From the NCBI GenBank assembly GCA_024180945.1, contig JAKSGN010000005.1, positions 4,030,001 to 4,094,000 on the forward strand: a stretch of 64,000 bases of DNA, written 5' to 3'. A model generated the notes under the pieces. That model was not told the origin of the DNA, did not search any database, and worked only from the letters and a program-made list of their open reading frames with translations. This document shows, piece after piece, positions 32,412 to 43,105 of the stretch (positions within the stretch are counted from its first letter, which is position 1; each line of letters opens with the position of its first letter). The position numbers were made by a program, and so were the translations under genes. This stretch comes from Macrophomina tecta. Taxonomy: Eukaryota; Ascomycota; Dothideomycetes; Botryosphaeriales; Botryosphaeriaceae.

Positions 32412-34117
32412 TCATTTGCCCTGGTCCGCCACCTCAATCCTCTCCGCCTGCGTCTTCTCCGCGTCGGGGCCCGCGCCACCCTTCTCGCTGACGCTCCCGA
32501 ACCCTTGCTCGACGTCCTTGACGGGCTCGTCGATGGCGCCGGCCGCCTTCGCGGCTTCGAAGTGGCGGCCGCGCTTCTCCGGGCCGAAGGCGGTCGTCAC
32601 GGCGATGCCGACGGCGATGATGGCCGTGGCGACGCCCATGACGGGGCCGTAGGCCGGGACGCGGTCGCCGTGTGAGGAGGTGACGAGCGTCTTCTCGGCG
32701 ATGGCGTTGACGATTTGGGCCGAGGGGGAGGAGATCATGTTGCCAAGTTGGTAGGTGATGCCTGTTTTGGGGAACTGTTAGCATCCTTTCTCTCTTTTTT
32801 TCTCTTTTTTTCCCCCCCTCTTTTGAGCTGCTTACCAGGGAAGGATGAACGGAAGGCCGGGGGCGAGAGCTCGTTCAGGTGGATGGGAATAACGCCCCAG
32901 GCACCCTGGACGAAGAACTGCATGAAGAAGCCCGTCGCGGAGAGGGAACGCTCGCCCTCGGGCAAGATCCAGGCGGGGATCATGCAGGCGGAGACGAGCG
33001 AGGCGGCGATGATGGCGCGGCGGCGGCCGACGAACTGAGAGAGGTAGCCGATGATGGTGCCACCAACGCAGGCGCCGACCTTCATGAGGATGGAGGCGCG
33101 CGACGCGCCGCTGTTGTCGAGCTCCTTCTGGGTCAGCATGAAGGTCGTGTAGCTGTCCTGCGACGTGTGGCTGTAGTAGTTGAACCACGTCATCAGGATG
33201 ATGCAGTAGATGCACATCTTCCACTCCTGCGCCAGCATGACCTTGGTCTCTTGCCAGAAGGCGCCCGGCGCTTTGGCCTTCTTGCCCGCCTTCTTGGCTT
33301 CGATGAATTGTTGCGATTCCGGGAAGAAGATGCGGATGATGCCGACCGCAATGGAGATACCGGCCGCGATCCAGAAGACCGTCTTCCAGCTGTCGGTCGA
33401 GCCGCCGACGCCGAGATTGGCACAGGCCGCGAAGACATAGCCGAGCGAGTAGCCTTGTTGGAGGATGCCGGACATGAGGCCGCGAGCGTTGGTGCTGGGA
33501 AAGGGCAGTGTTAGTCGTTGGACTGTTACGTTACTGGGCGGTGACGGGGTAATGGCTTACGGGCAGTTCTCGAGAGCCATGGCGATGGCGTTACCGTACA
33601 CACCGCCCATGAAGAGACCGAACAAGCTGCGGACGGCGAGGAACTGCTGGAAGGTGGTGCTGTAGATGGTGGCGATCTGCAGGACGCCGAGGATGATCAT
33701 GTTCAGGACCATGGGCCACTTGCGGCCGAACTTGTCACCAGCCAGACCGAAGGCGGCGGCGCCGATGGAACGGAGGAGAAGAGTGAGGGTAATGGCGGTG
33801 GTGATGTTGGTCTTGGACTGGTCGTAGTATTTGGACAGCTTGACCGTTTGGATAGATAGCGCGTGGAAGTCAAAGGCATCCGCAGTCCATGCCGCCAGGC
33901 CGACCAGGAAGAAAATCCAATCCTTCAGACTCAGTTGAGCGAACAGCGTGAACGGGTTCTGCAGCGGGGCAGGCGACTGCCACTCTGTGCGCTCCTCGCC
34001 ATACTCGTTGATCACAACAACACGCTGCTTCCAGATGAACAGGTCACCCCAGGCTTGCTTCGCCGTGAACCAGATACCTCTGGACATGGGCTCCGCTGGC
34101 TCTCCGTCGGCAGGCAT
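32412..34117 (-). CDS. JEN-type monocarboxylate/proton symporter (MFS)
   Basis: Plasma-membrane carboxylate transporter of the sialate:H+ symporter branch of the MFS, which in fungi imports lactate, pyruvate, acetate or dicarboxylates. Exons 33561-34117, 32836-33494 and 32412-32761 (introns 66 and 74 nt) give 521 residues. The diagnostic JEN signature, Asn-x-x-Ser/Thr-His-x-Ser/Thr-Gln-Asp-x-x-x-Thr, is complete at 291-303 (NYYSHTSQD...T). About 12 membrane segments are visible, with GDKFGRKWP and GRRRAIIAA as the MFS loop 2-3 and 8-9 motifs. The N terminus has the LAAWTADAFDFHALS segment seen in this family, and the cytosolic tail is hydrophilic. The substrate cannot be read from sequence; lactate is suggested only by the family and the lactate dehydrogenase elsewhere in the window. 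Confidence 0.9.
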
Positions 34118-37100
34118 GATGGGTGTGCGATTGTGCGGCGGGCTTCAAGGGCAAGGGAAGAACGCGAGAAGAAAAATAGCCGCCGGGTGCACAGAGGAGG
34201 GGGGGAAAGACTACCGCTGGAGTGGAAGGCCATGGGGGTTTCAGGCGGGTCTTATTATATAGCAATGCAGCGTATACAACAGCAATCTATGCAACGCGGG
34301 GCTCCTCGTGGACAGCTCGCACGGCTGGGGTAGCATCAGTGTGGCCTGCATGCGGTCATAATGGTGCCGCGGCCAAGAGAGGCCAAGATGGCGCGCTGCC
34401 CATGAGCAGCCTCCGCCAAGCGGAACGGAGTAGGGGTCAAAGCTGCAGCAAGGCGCAACCGCCCCGAGCATCGTCGGCAGATTTGGGAGACAGCCCGATG
34501 AGACTGTCTGGCGAACCGGTGACGGCCAGTGGTCGGCGGCGCAGTGGGGCGCGTCAGGTCCGATATAACCCGAGTGCTCGAAGCACCCAAGAACTGCTTG
34601 TCATGTCCTTGCATGGGCCGAGCATGGTTAAGGTTCCTCCTCTCTGCGGCCGAGCGACGCACAACCCGCCTTCGCTCGAACAAGAGTGCTTGGTATGCGG
34701 AATGGCGTCGTGCGGCGAAACCACCCGTGTCAGCATCGCACAAAGACATGTTGGGACGAGCGAGCGGCTTGGTCGGGGCCTGCTCGCACCGTCTGGTCGA
34801 GGAAAAGAGACCACCGGGTGCTCGTTAGTCGGAAATTTACCCCACGGCCCCGGAACTGGCTACCCCAGATTTACTGTGCCGCGCATTAGACGGCAACTTC
34901 CCTGCACGCGCCCATTAATCCGGCCGGTGGCCAGGTAGCGGGCCCGAAGAGCGAAGGCCCACTTGATGCCAAGGCTCCGCTGTGGAGCGGACGAGGACAG
35001 CCAGACACAGAGGAGACAGCAATTCAACGGCTACAGTTTGACACGCGCTTCGAGGCTGCTGATGGCGGAGAGGCCGCGATGCTTACACGCGGCAAGGAGC
35101 TGGGCAACGTCAGATGGCTGCTCCGCCAAGCAGCAGCGGAGCGCCACCGCACTTGGCGGAGCAGGCCTGCTGACAGCGATGGAGCGGACGAAGTGGCCGG
35201 AATGGGTATGCCGCCATGACTTGCTCGAGTGGTCTGACAGCTCGCCGGGCCAAGGGCCAAGAGTGGGAAGAAGTGGGAACGGCGTGCCAGGCGCAATAGG
35301 GCGAGTGCTGAGGAGGCTTGTCCAGCTTGATTCGACTGCAGCCGCGAAACCCACTGTGCCCTCGCTCTGGCCCACCGTCCCCGTGGGGAGCAGCTGCATG
35401 AGGCAGTAAGCGCGATGCCACCCTCTCCGCACCGCCTTGCAGGCCGCCTCCCTTCCTCGCTCCGCCGCCTGCTGTCCCGCTGTCGGAATCTTGGCAGCCA
35501 TCATGGTCGCATCCTTCGGCCGCGATATCGTCCGTACTGACCTCAGGCAGCCGGCGAGCAGCCCGGCCTCTTTTCGCGTCGCAGCAGGGGCCGCGGAGAT
35601 CCCAAGAGCGGCACGGGACCTTGGCGGCGGCGAGGCAGGGCGAGGATGTGCAGCATCGTACGACCAAGCCTGGTTAGAGCTGAAAAAAAGTCAAAAAACC
35701 GCTGTCCTTGCCGCTGAGCTGCTCGAAGCAGGCGCGGGCTAAGCAGCTTTGAGCGGTGCTGGCATTGGCTTAGACCGCATGAGCGCCTGAGCGTGCCTGT
35801 GTGCGGCTGTTGCGAATCGTGTTTGTGTGGCGTTTTTTGGTGGCTGCCATGGGCCAGAAGCGAAAATAATGCGGACTGCAGGCGCGAGAGATGCCAAGCG
35901 TGTCGGATACTGGCTTCCAGACGGTTCTTGCCCTGGCCCGATAGGAAACTGCCGTGAGAAGAGGCCACGCGAGAGGGCCATGCGGCGTGGAGAGTGGGCC
36001 GTGGAGAGAGAGAGAGAGAGAGAGAGCGCGGGGTTCCGCCCACGGGGAAAGGACAGCTAGCCGATCATTGCCATGCCCTGCTAACTTCTTAGTCAATACT
36101 TCATCCTGATGCCACCACCGGGACGGTTTACTCGACGGTTTTTTTTGTGGCGACCTGACGACGTTGCGGTTCTTGGAAGCTTGTCGACGCCTTGGAGAAG
36201 AGTGGAGCGGACAGCAAAAGTCGGAAACGAATCCGACAAAATCCGACGCTTCAACTGTCAGAGCTGAGATTTGCCTCCTTTCTTGTCTGTTTCGGTGGTC
36301 ACTTCAAAACATCTGGGCGTAGTAGATTGTTCTACACAACAACGTAAAAAATTTCTCCCGCTGCGGTTGCATCGTCGGAGCTGTCCCTGATCTGCTCTCC
36401 TTCGTCCAATGGCATACAGGATTTCCAATGCTGCGGCCCGCACCTGGCTGGCTTGACTTCCCACATGATCTGTCTGAACATTTTTTTCTCATACTTACCC
36501 CCGGCAAATCCTCCGCCGTAGAGCCCCGACCATTGGCAAATCGATTGGCTCAGACTTCTCAGTCTCCGCGCTGGCAGAATGCTGATACGGGGTACGGTAG
36601 GACGCCACGACTCGAATATGTCTGGAGTAGGAATGACTTGGACATGTTTGTATTGCCAAGAAATCGCCGTTGAGAGCGCCACCATTTCGTGGCGAGCCCC
36701 AATGAGCTGTCGGTCATGTATTCACCAGCATTTTATTTACCGCGTACAGATAGTCCGGGCGTGCCGGGCGGTTAATTCAATTTCATGTTGGCGGCCACCG
36801 TCCAACTGCCCGGTTTCTCCCGCTGGTTCAAAGAGCCCAGAATTGCCCAGAAAGACCCTGAAGGGCGATTATGATAACCGACTGAGCGGCTTTCTTCTTC
36901 AGGGATAGCCATATGCACGCAAGAAGTTGGCGTGCTCCCGCAGCCGTGATCCTTGTCTCTCTCGCCAGCCGCATGTCCAGGATACGCTCGGCGCGGAAGC
37001 GGCTGGGCATGAGCTATTTTCCTTCGGATTCATGCATTCTATCTATGATCTCCATCTTGACCGGAATTTCGAAACATCTTCGCTGTAGATCAAGAGAGTG

Positions 37101-37496
37101 AGTAATCGTCAGTTGACCCTCGGAATGGTCATTCTGACCGGCCATTTCAGAAAAGCGGCGAGGTATATCACGCGTGCTAGCAGTGTAGCCGGCACTGTCT
37201 TGGATTCGTCTGAGATGCTCCTTAGGCGTCCTCCGTTCCCACCTTCTCACAGCTCGTTTCTGATAAGAGCAGCTGCAGTGTTCAATATCATTAAGTCAGT
37301 GAAGTATAGTCGGCCCGCTGTCCGGTTTACACAATGACTGCTTCTTCACGTAAATGCTTGCTCATTCACATAGAGTACTTATAGTACATCAAAACACGTG
37401 TCTAGCAGTGCACACCCTCTAGCTCGACTGCTACCTACTTCCAGGACTTCAAATAGCAAAACAGACGACTTAGCACAGTAAAAATGCAAAAGGAAT
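34118..37496. other. Gene-free stretch, 3.4 kb
   Basis: From the transporter promoter to tRNA-Thr. The first part (to about 36050) is GC-rich and full of overlapping open frames without domains or consistent coding signal. A (GA)n microsatellite lies at 36004-36026. After it, composition becomes more AT-rich. I recognise no gene, RNA or transposon here. Confidence 0.5.
36004..36026. repeat. (GA)n microsatellite
   Basis: Uninterrupted alternating G and A over about 23 bp. Confidence 0.9.
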
Positions 37497-37586
37497 TGCT
37501 TCCACTGAGATTTGAACTCAGGACCTCGGCATGACTGATTGTAATCAGATACTAGTGCCGCGCTCTACCAACTGAGCCATAGAAGC
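37497..37586 (-). tRNA. tRNA-Thr(AGT) with 17-nt intron
   Basis: Second threonine tRNA, opposite in orientation to the one at 31105. The mature part is the same except for acceptor pair 4-69, which is C-G there and T-A here (GCTTCTA/TGGAAGC). Anticodon AGT is in the loop CTAGTA-A, with a 17-nt intron after position 37 that differs from the first copy apart from its opening TCTG. The mature length is 73 nt. Short T runs (coding strand) follow immediately downstream as pol III terminators. Confidence 0.95.
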
Positions 37587-38436
37587 GATAGAAGCCAGAG
37601 AACTCTGTTAAACTTCTTTTTCGTCTATGGTACTTGACATTCATAATCTATTATTATATAGTAAAATTTTGTGGTTTAATGTAGTATTCATTTCGCACGG
37701 CGTTGGGCAAGCTTGAGCCTTGCGGGCTGGGCAATCATGTAATGCACGCCAGAATAGCTTGGAGTCAGGGAGTTGACTGAGTGGTATCCCATTCCTCGTT
37801 TTTGGAGCCTTCCGACAATATGTGTAGCGGCTGCGATGCAGAAATGCCTTTGATACTATCGCTTTTTGCATGTGAGGACTTGGGAGTAATCTGATGCAAG
37901 TTAGAGCCGAAAATTATTGTGGCGTCAAATTCAGCTACGCACCCGCAGCTGAAGCAGGCACCGGGACTTACACGTTTGGAAATGTACCGGATAAGTCTTC
38001 GTCAAAGCAGGTAGTTTGGGTTGCAATGAGTGAAAGATAACTGAGCTGATATTCAGGACTGCGGACACGAAGAGAGGAAGCAATCTGCACTATAGGTAAG
38101 AGAAAGCAGTATGTGCCCCAAAGCAAACATTCTGTTAGAGTACTGGCGACTCGCGATCCTCCATCGTGGACTACTCGAAACTGTCAACCAGAGCATGCAG
38201 GTTCTCCATTTGAAAAGGGATGATTCGGATCTTGGATGATTTTCCCGGTTGCAATATCCCTAAGTTCCTTCTCTTCACCGTCGAGGAGGTATTGTTTCAG
38301 GCGCTGATTGAGTTTCGGTTCGCCGGTTGGCGAACATTCCAGGCATGGCTCGTCAGCAATGTTAAGTTCCGGATGTCATTTGACCGGAATCTTGGATTTG
38401 CAGAAGAGAACTATAGAAAATGAGGAATGAAGGTGA
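37587..38436. other. Intergenic, 850 bp
   Basis: AT-richer sequence between tRNA-Thr and the NACHT/ankyrin remnant. The part nearest the remnant may hold its eroded 3' end, but I find no readable repeat there. Confidence 0.5.
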
Positions 38437-38462
38437 TTTTTTTTTTTTTTTTTTTTTTTTTT
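38437..38462. repeat. T26 homopolymer tract
   Basis: Twenty-six consecutive T on the plus strand, lying at the 3' end of the NACHT/ankyrin remnant. Confidence 0.95.
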
Positions 38463-40010
38463 GCGTCTTTTCGAGTCCACACGGTCGAGAACGCTTGAGT
38501 TGTGGGTCGAAACTGAACACATAATCTCTCCGCATCCTCAACAATATTTCGGCCAAAGGCTTATCCATAGATACTACACCACGTAGCTCTGCACCATATG
38601 CCAACATGAGCCTACAGATCTTTGGGTCATCGGGACCAAACAGCATCTAATGAAGTGCCTAATGCCACACACAGAGTCCTTGCCAGAGCTGGTTTGGATC
38701 TGCGCCTGATTCAAGCAGTTTCTCAATATGAGCAAATGAGTTGGTTGTAAGCAGGGAGCCTGCAAAAGGTTGGATTCTCAGGTGCGAATCCTTGGTGCAG
38801 TAGGATTCGCCTGTGATGGAGTTATATACCGGGGCTAGCGCGTAGCACGTGATAAGCACGTGGGACGCACGTGAACAGCACCCGAAGAGCATGCCAGGGC
38901 CTATTGTCCTGACACTCAATGACCTTCAGTATGTTGGGCGGGTCAAAGAGAATCAACACTATATTCAGTGGTCTTGCCCGTGGGCCAATGCCTGTTTTTG
39001 TGACAGATTTTCCGAAATATCTCAATTCAGGTATCCCAGACCCCAATCCTGACCGAGGCGACCAGCCAGCCATTCGTCAAGATGATAAGCATTGCCAAAC
39101 ATCTCCTTCTCTGATTCTCCAAGGTAAAGGCGAATTAAGTCGATGAAGTGATATAATTCATCAATAATCATGAAGCGTACCTGCTGGACGTTCTGAGCAT
39201 AGAGCTCGTCCAGTAGTCGAATGTTGTAGAGCATATCATGTAGGATGTCATCGGCAGCCTGTAGAAAACCGTAAGGGTGGAAGTGAGCAGAGAACAATCT
39301 CATCGCACTTCTCCAACATCTCGTAAAAGGCACTCTTCCTCTGCTGGTACTAGGTTCTGCAGCTCCTTACTTTTTAAAAGTTCTTTCTTTAAGAATTCCT
39401 GTACAGTCTCGTGGATGAATCTGCAGGCTGGAAATTCGTTTATTTCGTAGACTTCGGTCAGACCAGCACAACAGCTGTTCAAGCGACCTTCGAATCGGTT
39501 GTTACGCCGGGCCAGCTCGTCCTCTGGTAAAAGTAGAGGGTAAAGCTTTCGCATGGATGGAGCCAAGCCTTTTCTGGTCCCGTCTAGATGCTCCGCTATC
39601 TCGATAGCCAGAGTATGGGATGGTGACTCTACACTCCCGAGTAACGAGATATGAGAGAGCATCCGGAGGCCCTCTGCTACGTCTTCTGGAGCAACATGAT
39701 CCAGAAGCATGAGCGCATATAAGCCATGGGGACGACCCAGTTCGTCCGGAAGAGCTCCTAAGCCCTCTTCGATAGAAACAAGACTTGCTCGGTTGCGGAG
39801 CCTTTGCATGACCCTTTCAATGAGTCATACCCACAGAAAAACGCCATTGGCTTTTTCTTGGATAGTTTCGGTGATCTTTTCCTTCGCATTCGCGTCTTCG
39901 AGAAGCTCCAGCTGCATACTGTGTTGCGAAAGTTCGCCTTCAATAAAAACCCGCATGTTCGGACGACTGCTTTGAATACTCAGGGATTTTGTCTGGCTCA
40001 AGGGTGAATT
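38463..40010 (-). pseudogene. Decayed NACHT/ankyrin NLR-type gene (3' part)
   Basis: On the minus strand, fragments in several frames follow the order of fungal NACHT-ankyrin proteins. First comes a post-P-loop piece with SSRPNMRVFIEGELS and ITETIQEKANGVFLWV (about 39970-39805). An in-frame TGA follows where Arg is expected, then LIERVMQRLRNRASL and LPDELGRPHGLYALML, and the winged-helix-like end CRFIHETVQEFLKKELL (about 39430-39380). A frame change near 39300-39330 leads to more degenerate sequence, then ankyrin-like HIEKLLESGADPNQLWQG (about 38740-38690), two TAG stops (38635-38660), and ICRLMLAYGAELRG. The P-loop part is absent, so it is truncated at the 5' end as well. NLR genes of this type act in fungal non-self recognition. 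This copy cannot encode a full protein. Confidence 0.75.
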
Positions 40011-40612
40011 CTGCTGCCCTCTGCTGTGAAGCAGCGCTGACGGCTAGCCGCAAAGGCGTAAGCTTCCAGAGTGACGGTAATAGGGGAATTTCGAGCGCAG
40101 GGAGTAGTATAGATGCTGCTCTCCTGTATGCTTAGTCATTCCAAGTGAGACGAGGCGAAAGAAAAAACCGCGTCAAAAGGTCTTCATATTCTCCAGCCAC
40201 GCAATGGCACCAATCAATACCACGAGACGAGACCACTAAGGCACTGAAAATCAGAACGAAAAAAAAAAAAAAAAATACAAGTCGGGATCCCCTGTCCGCA
40301 CACATACGCCATAAGCCATGCCACGATGCACTGCTCGTCTTTTTATTTCTGCCGGAATCCACCTGTCGCAACGAACAAGCAGCCGTGAGAACCCCGTGAT
40401 CCCAAAATGTCCCAAAATGTCATATTCTACAACCGATAGAAAAAGGAGCCGGTGAAAGAAAAAGACAGGAGCATTCCATGAGAAGCAGATATAAGAGAAA
40501 GACCTTAATACGGAACTCATGTATTAAACAAGAAGTATCTTTCCCACGAGTGCTGGGTTGCTCTGAAAGGTCCTGGCGGCAGAAAGTCGCCATACAGTGA
40601 TGGAGGGTATGT
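40011..40612. other. Intergenic, about 600 bp, with an A17 tract
   Basis: Lies between the NACHT/ankyrin remnant and the 3' end of the GDT1-like gene. An A17 run sits at 40259-40275. No P-loop or other upstream NLR sequence could be read here. Confidence 0.5.
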
Positions 40613-42283
40613 CTAATCCGCGTACATAGCCTCAATAAGATAGATGACGCCGAAAATCAGAAACGCGATGGCGCCGCCGAGAGTAACTGCCAATTTGTTA
40701 GAGCGACCGGGTCGGTGGATGGAGGACACGAGAACTTACCAACGCGCATGCTGACCTTTCCAGCGATAGCTCTACCACCGATAACAGCCGCGCTAGTGCA
40801 AATTCCGTGGCCAACGACCGCACCGGCAGTGACCCACCAGTAGTCCTGACCAGCAGCCATGGCGATGGTGGCAATCTGGCTCCTATCGCCCCACTCGCCG
40901 AGGAAAGTCATAACAAAAGTCTGGACCCAGGCCGGGCTGAGAAGGAGAGAGAAAAGATTGTTGAGGCCACTTAGGATGTTTGACAGAGATGCGCCGCTAG
41001 TAGGAGAAGGAGACCGGGCCGGGGAGGAAGAAGGGCTGCGGTGAGTGGGCAGGCGGCTGTTCGACCTCGAGCGACGACCGCGGGTACCAGCCTCTAGAGC
41101 ATAGGGAGAGATGGAAGAACGGCGCCTCTTGATGCTGTGCTCTTTCTCTTCCAATTCGGCTTCAACCTCCTTCATCTCTTCGCCGACACCCTCGTCAGGG
41201 CTCATGGCAAGACCCTCACGGAGCAGCTTGACACCGAAAACGAAGAACAGAATAGCGGCGGCGAAGCTGGTCAGCTTCTTGGGGAGAAGCGTGGGGACAG
41301 CGTGGCCCAAGACGGCAGATAGAACGGTCATGGCGATCAAAGCGGCGAAGGCGGCAGAGAAGACGACGAGACGAGGGTGGCGCATGGCCATGAGGGCTGC
41401 CACGAGGAAAGTCTTGTCGCCAATTTCGGAGAAGATGATCATCATGAAGGAGAGCACGAAGGAATGGAATGGCTGAATGATGCCCTCGTCGTCTTCATCA
41501 TCGGTAACAGTGGTAGAGGTCTTGGAAGAGGAAGACTTGGAGGGAGAATCATAGGAATCTTTGGGCATACTTGGGATGACGGGTCTAGCGGGGCTGCTAT
41601 CGCCGTGTGGCGTATCCGGGAGGTCTGTGGGTTTCTGGGGTAGCACGTAGTTAGCACACAACTCAGGACCCTGTGCAAGGGTCGTCGGGGCCACCAACCG
41701 CCAAACCAACAGCGCCCTTCGCCTTGTCAGAGGTGGAGGTTACCAGGTCGTCGTCGTCGCTTGCATCGGCAGAGTCCACCCCCATGCGTTCTTGCTCGTC
41801 GCTGGACAAGGGGCGCTCCTCGTCCGGCGACATGGGGATTTTCCCAAGCTTCTCGCCTTTCTCTTTCTCCAGCGCCTTATGCTCCTTGGTCCTCTGGGTG
41901 ACACCGCCCTCGGTGCCTGTCGTACCCTTCTTCGGCACAGTGCGATCGGGATCATCCATGACGCCAATGTCCTTTTCAGACGCGATTTTCTTCTGGTCTG
42001 CTATGACGGTGTCGGAAAGCGATTCGTGGGCGCTATCGGAAGCCTTCGAGGGCTTCTCCATGGGCGTGTTCTCCAGGACGAAAGGACCAGCGTGAGGCTT
42101 GCCATCGAGCCCGTCAACCGGGGCGTCCTTGGTGCCGATGTCGAGCTTATTCGTAGCCGCAGCGACAGCTTTCTGCGAGTCGCGCACTTTCTGGACGCCA
42201 TTCCCGTCCACATCAACGACGACGGCGGAGGCGAGCACCGGGAGGAGCAGCAGGGCAGCTATCTCCTGCTTCCTCAGAATCAT
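40613..42283 (-). CDS. GDT1: GDT1/TMEM165-family Mn2+/Ca2+ transporter
   Basis: Golgi cation/proton antiporter of the UPF0016 family, supplying Mn2+ for glycosylation and handling Ca2+. Proposed exons 41699-42283, 40740-41634 and 40613-40686 give 517 residues. The two family signatures E-x-G-D-[KR]-[ST] are present: EIGDKT (265-270) and EWGDRS (442-447), each starting a three-helix repeat, separated by a Ser/Arg-rich cytosolic loop. The last exon supplies the C-terminal helix (LGGAIAFLIFGVIYLIEAMYAD) after a 53-nt intron. Exon 1 supplies a signal peptide (LLLLPVLASAVV) and an acidic lumenal region of about 175 residues. The joining intron (41635-41698) has a good branch point and acceptor but a weak GTTGGT donor, so the extension is less certain than the membrane domain. 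Confidence 0.85.
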
Positions 42284-43105
42284 GGCGTCCGGAGAGAGGA
42301 GGCGGCTCGGAGGGAAGAGCGGTCAAAAGGGGGAGCTGAGAAGAGCGGCTCGTCGCTGACGTAGGGCTGCACGCAGCTTGGCGACGAAGAGCGCGGTGGT
42401 AGAGGGTTGCAAGCAGGCGAAGGAGCGGATGTCGGCGGCCGGAAGGGACAGGTAGCGCGACGGAGAAAGGGGAGGTCAGCAAGCGGAGGGCGGGGCTTGC
42501 TGATGGTGGTGCATCTGTTCGGTTGGGGGAGAGACTAGGTGGCTTTGGCGTAGAGCAGGAGAAAGTCGCCCTTGGGTGAGGCGGTGCAGGGGCTACGTAA
42601 GTTTGAAGCAGGCTGCGCAAGGGGCCGGACGCTGCAAAACAAGCCGCTTGACCAGTTCGGTGCAGCGCGCGACTTGCGCTCTCTGCAATTGGGCCGAGAG
42701 GGTCGAGCAGACTGATTGATTTAAGGTGCGCGAGCTCTGCGCGCTTGCGCCTCCAGACCCGAGCCCGCGACGCGAGCAATCCAGGCGTCAAATCTCCCGC
42801 GCGACGGTTGCACGATCGCCGCGGCGAGACGGCGCTGATCTCCGCAAGGATTTCTGCTTTCATCGCGCCAGGGCCTGGGGCAGAAAGTCAGAGAGCATCG
42901 ACAACGAACCTTCTGCTTCAGTGCTTATCCAAACTGCCCATTGCGCCTTCCACAAACTCTGTTTCGCGCCTTCCGAACAAGCCCACCTCGCCACCACCCT
43001 CTGCCATCTTCCTCTCGCCCCCAATCTGCCCCGTCTTCGTTACCGTGCGGGTCGCTGTCCTGCCGCCGACTGTTCTTCGTTAGTCGAGCACCGCCGCTCG
43101 CATCC
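42284..43105. promoter_or_regulatory. Divergent promoter between GDT1 and the TRF-like gene
   Basis: An 822-bp GC-rich spacer, pyrimidine-rich near the TRF-like start (about 42950-43080). It contains open frames without ATG-supported protein features. Confidence 0.45.

Noticed and set aside
1085..34117. A lactate-utilisation gene cluster
   Set aside because: The dehydrogenase and the transporter are 30 kb apart with about ten unrelated genes between them.
34222..35742. Several overlapping 100-240-codon frames downstream of the JEN-type promoter
   Set aside because: All six frames are partly open because of GC content. No frame shows hydrophobic segments, motifs or splice support.
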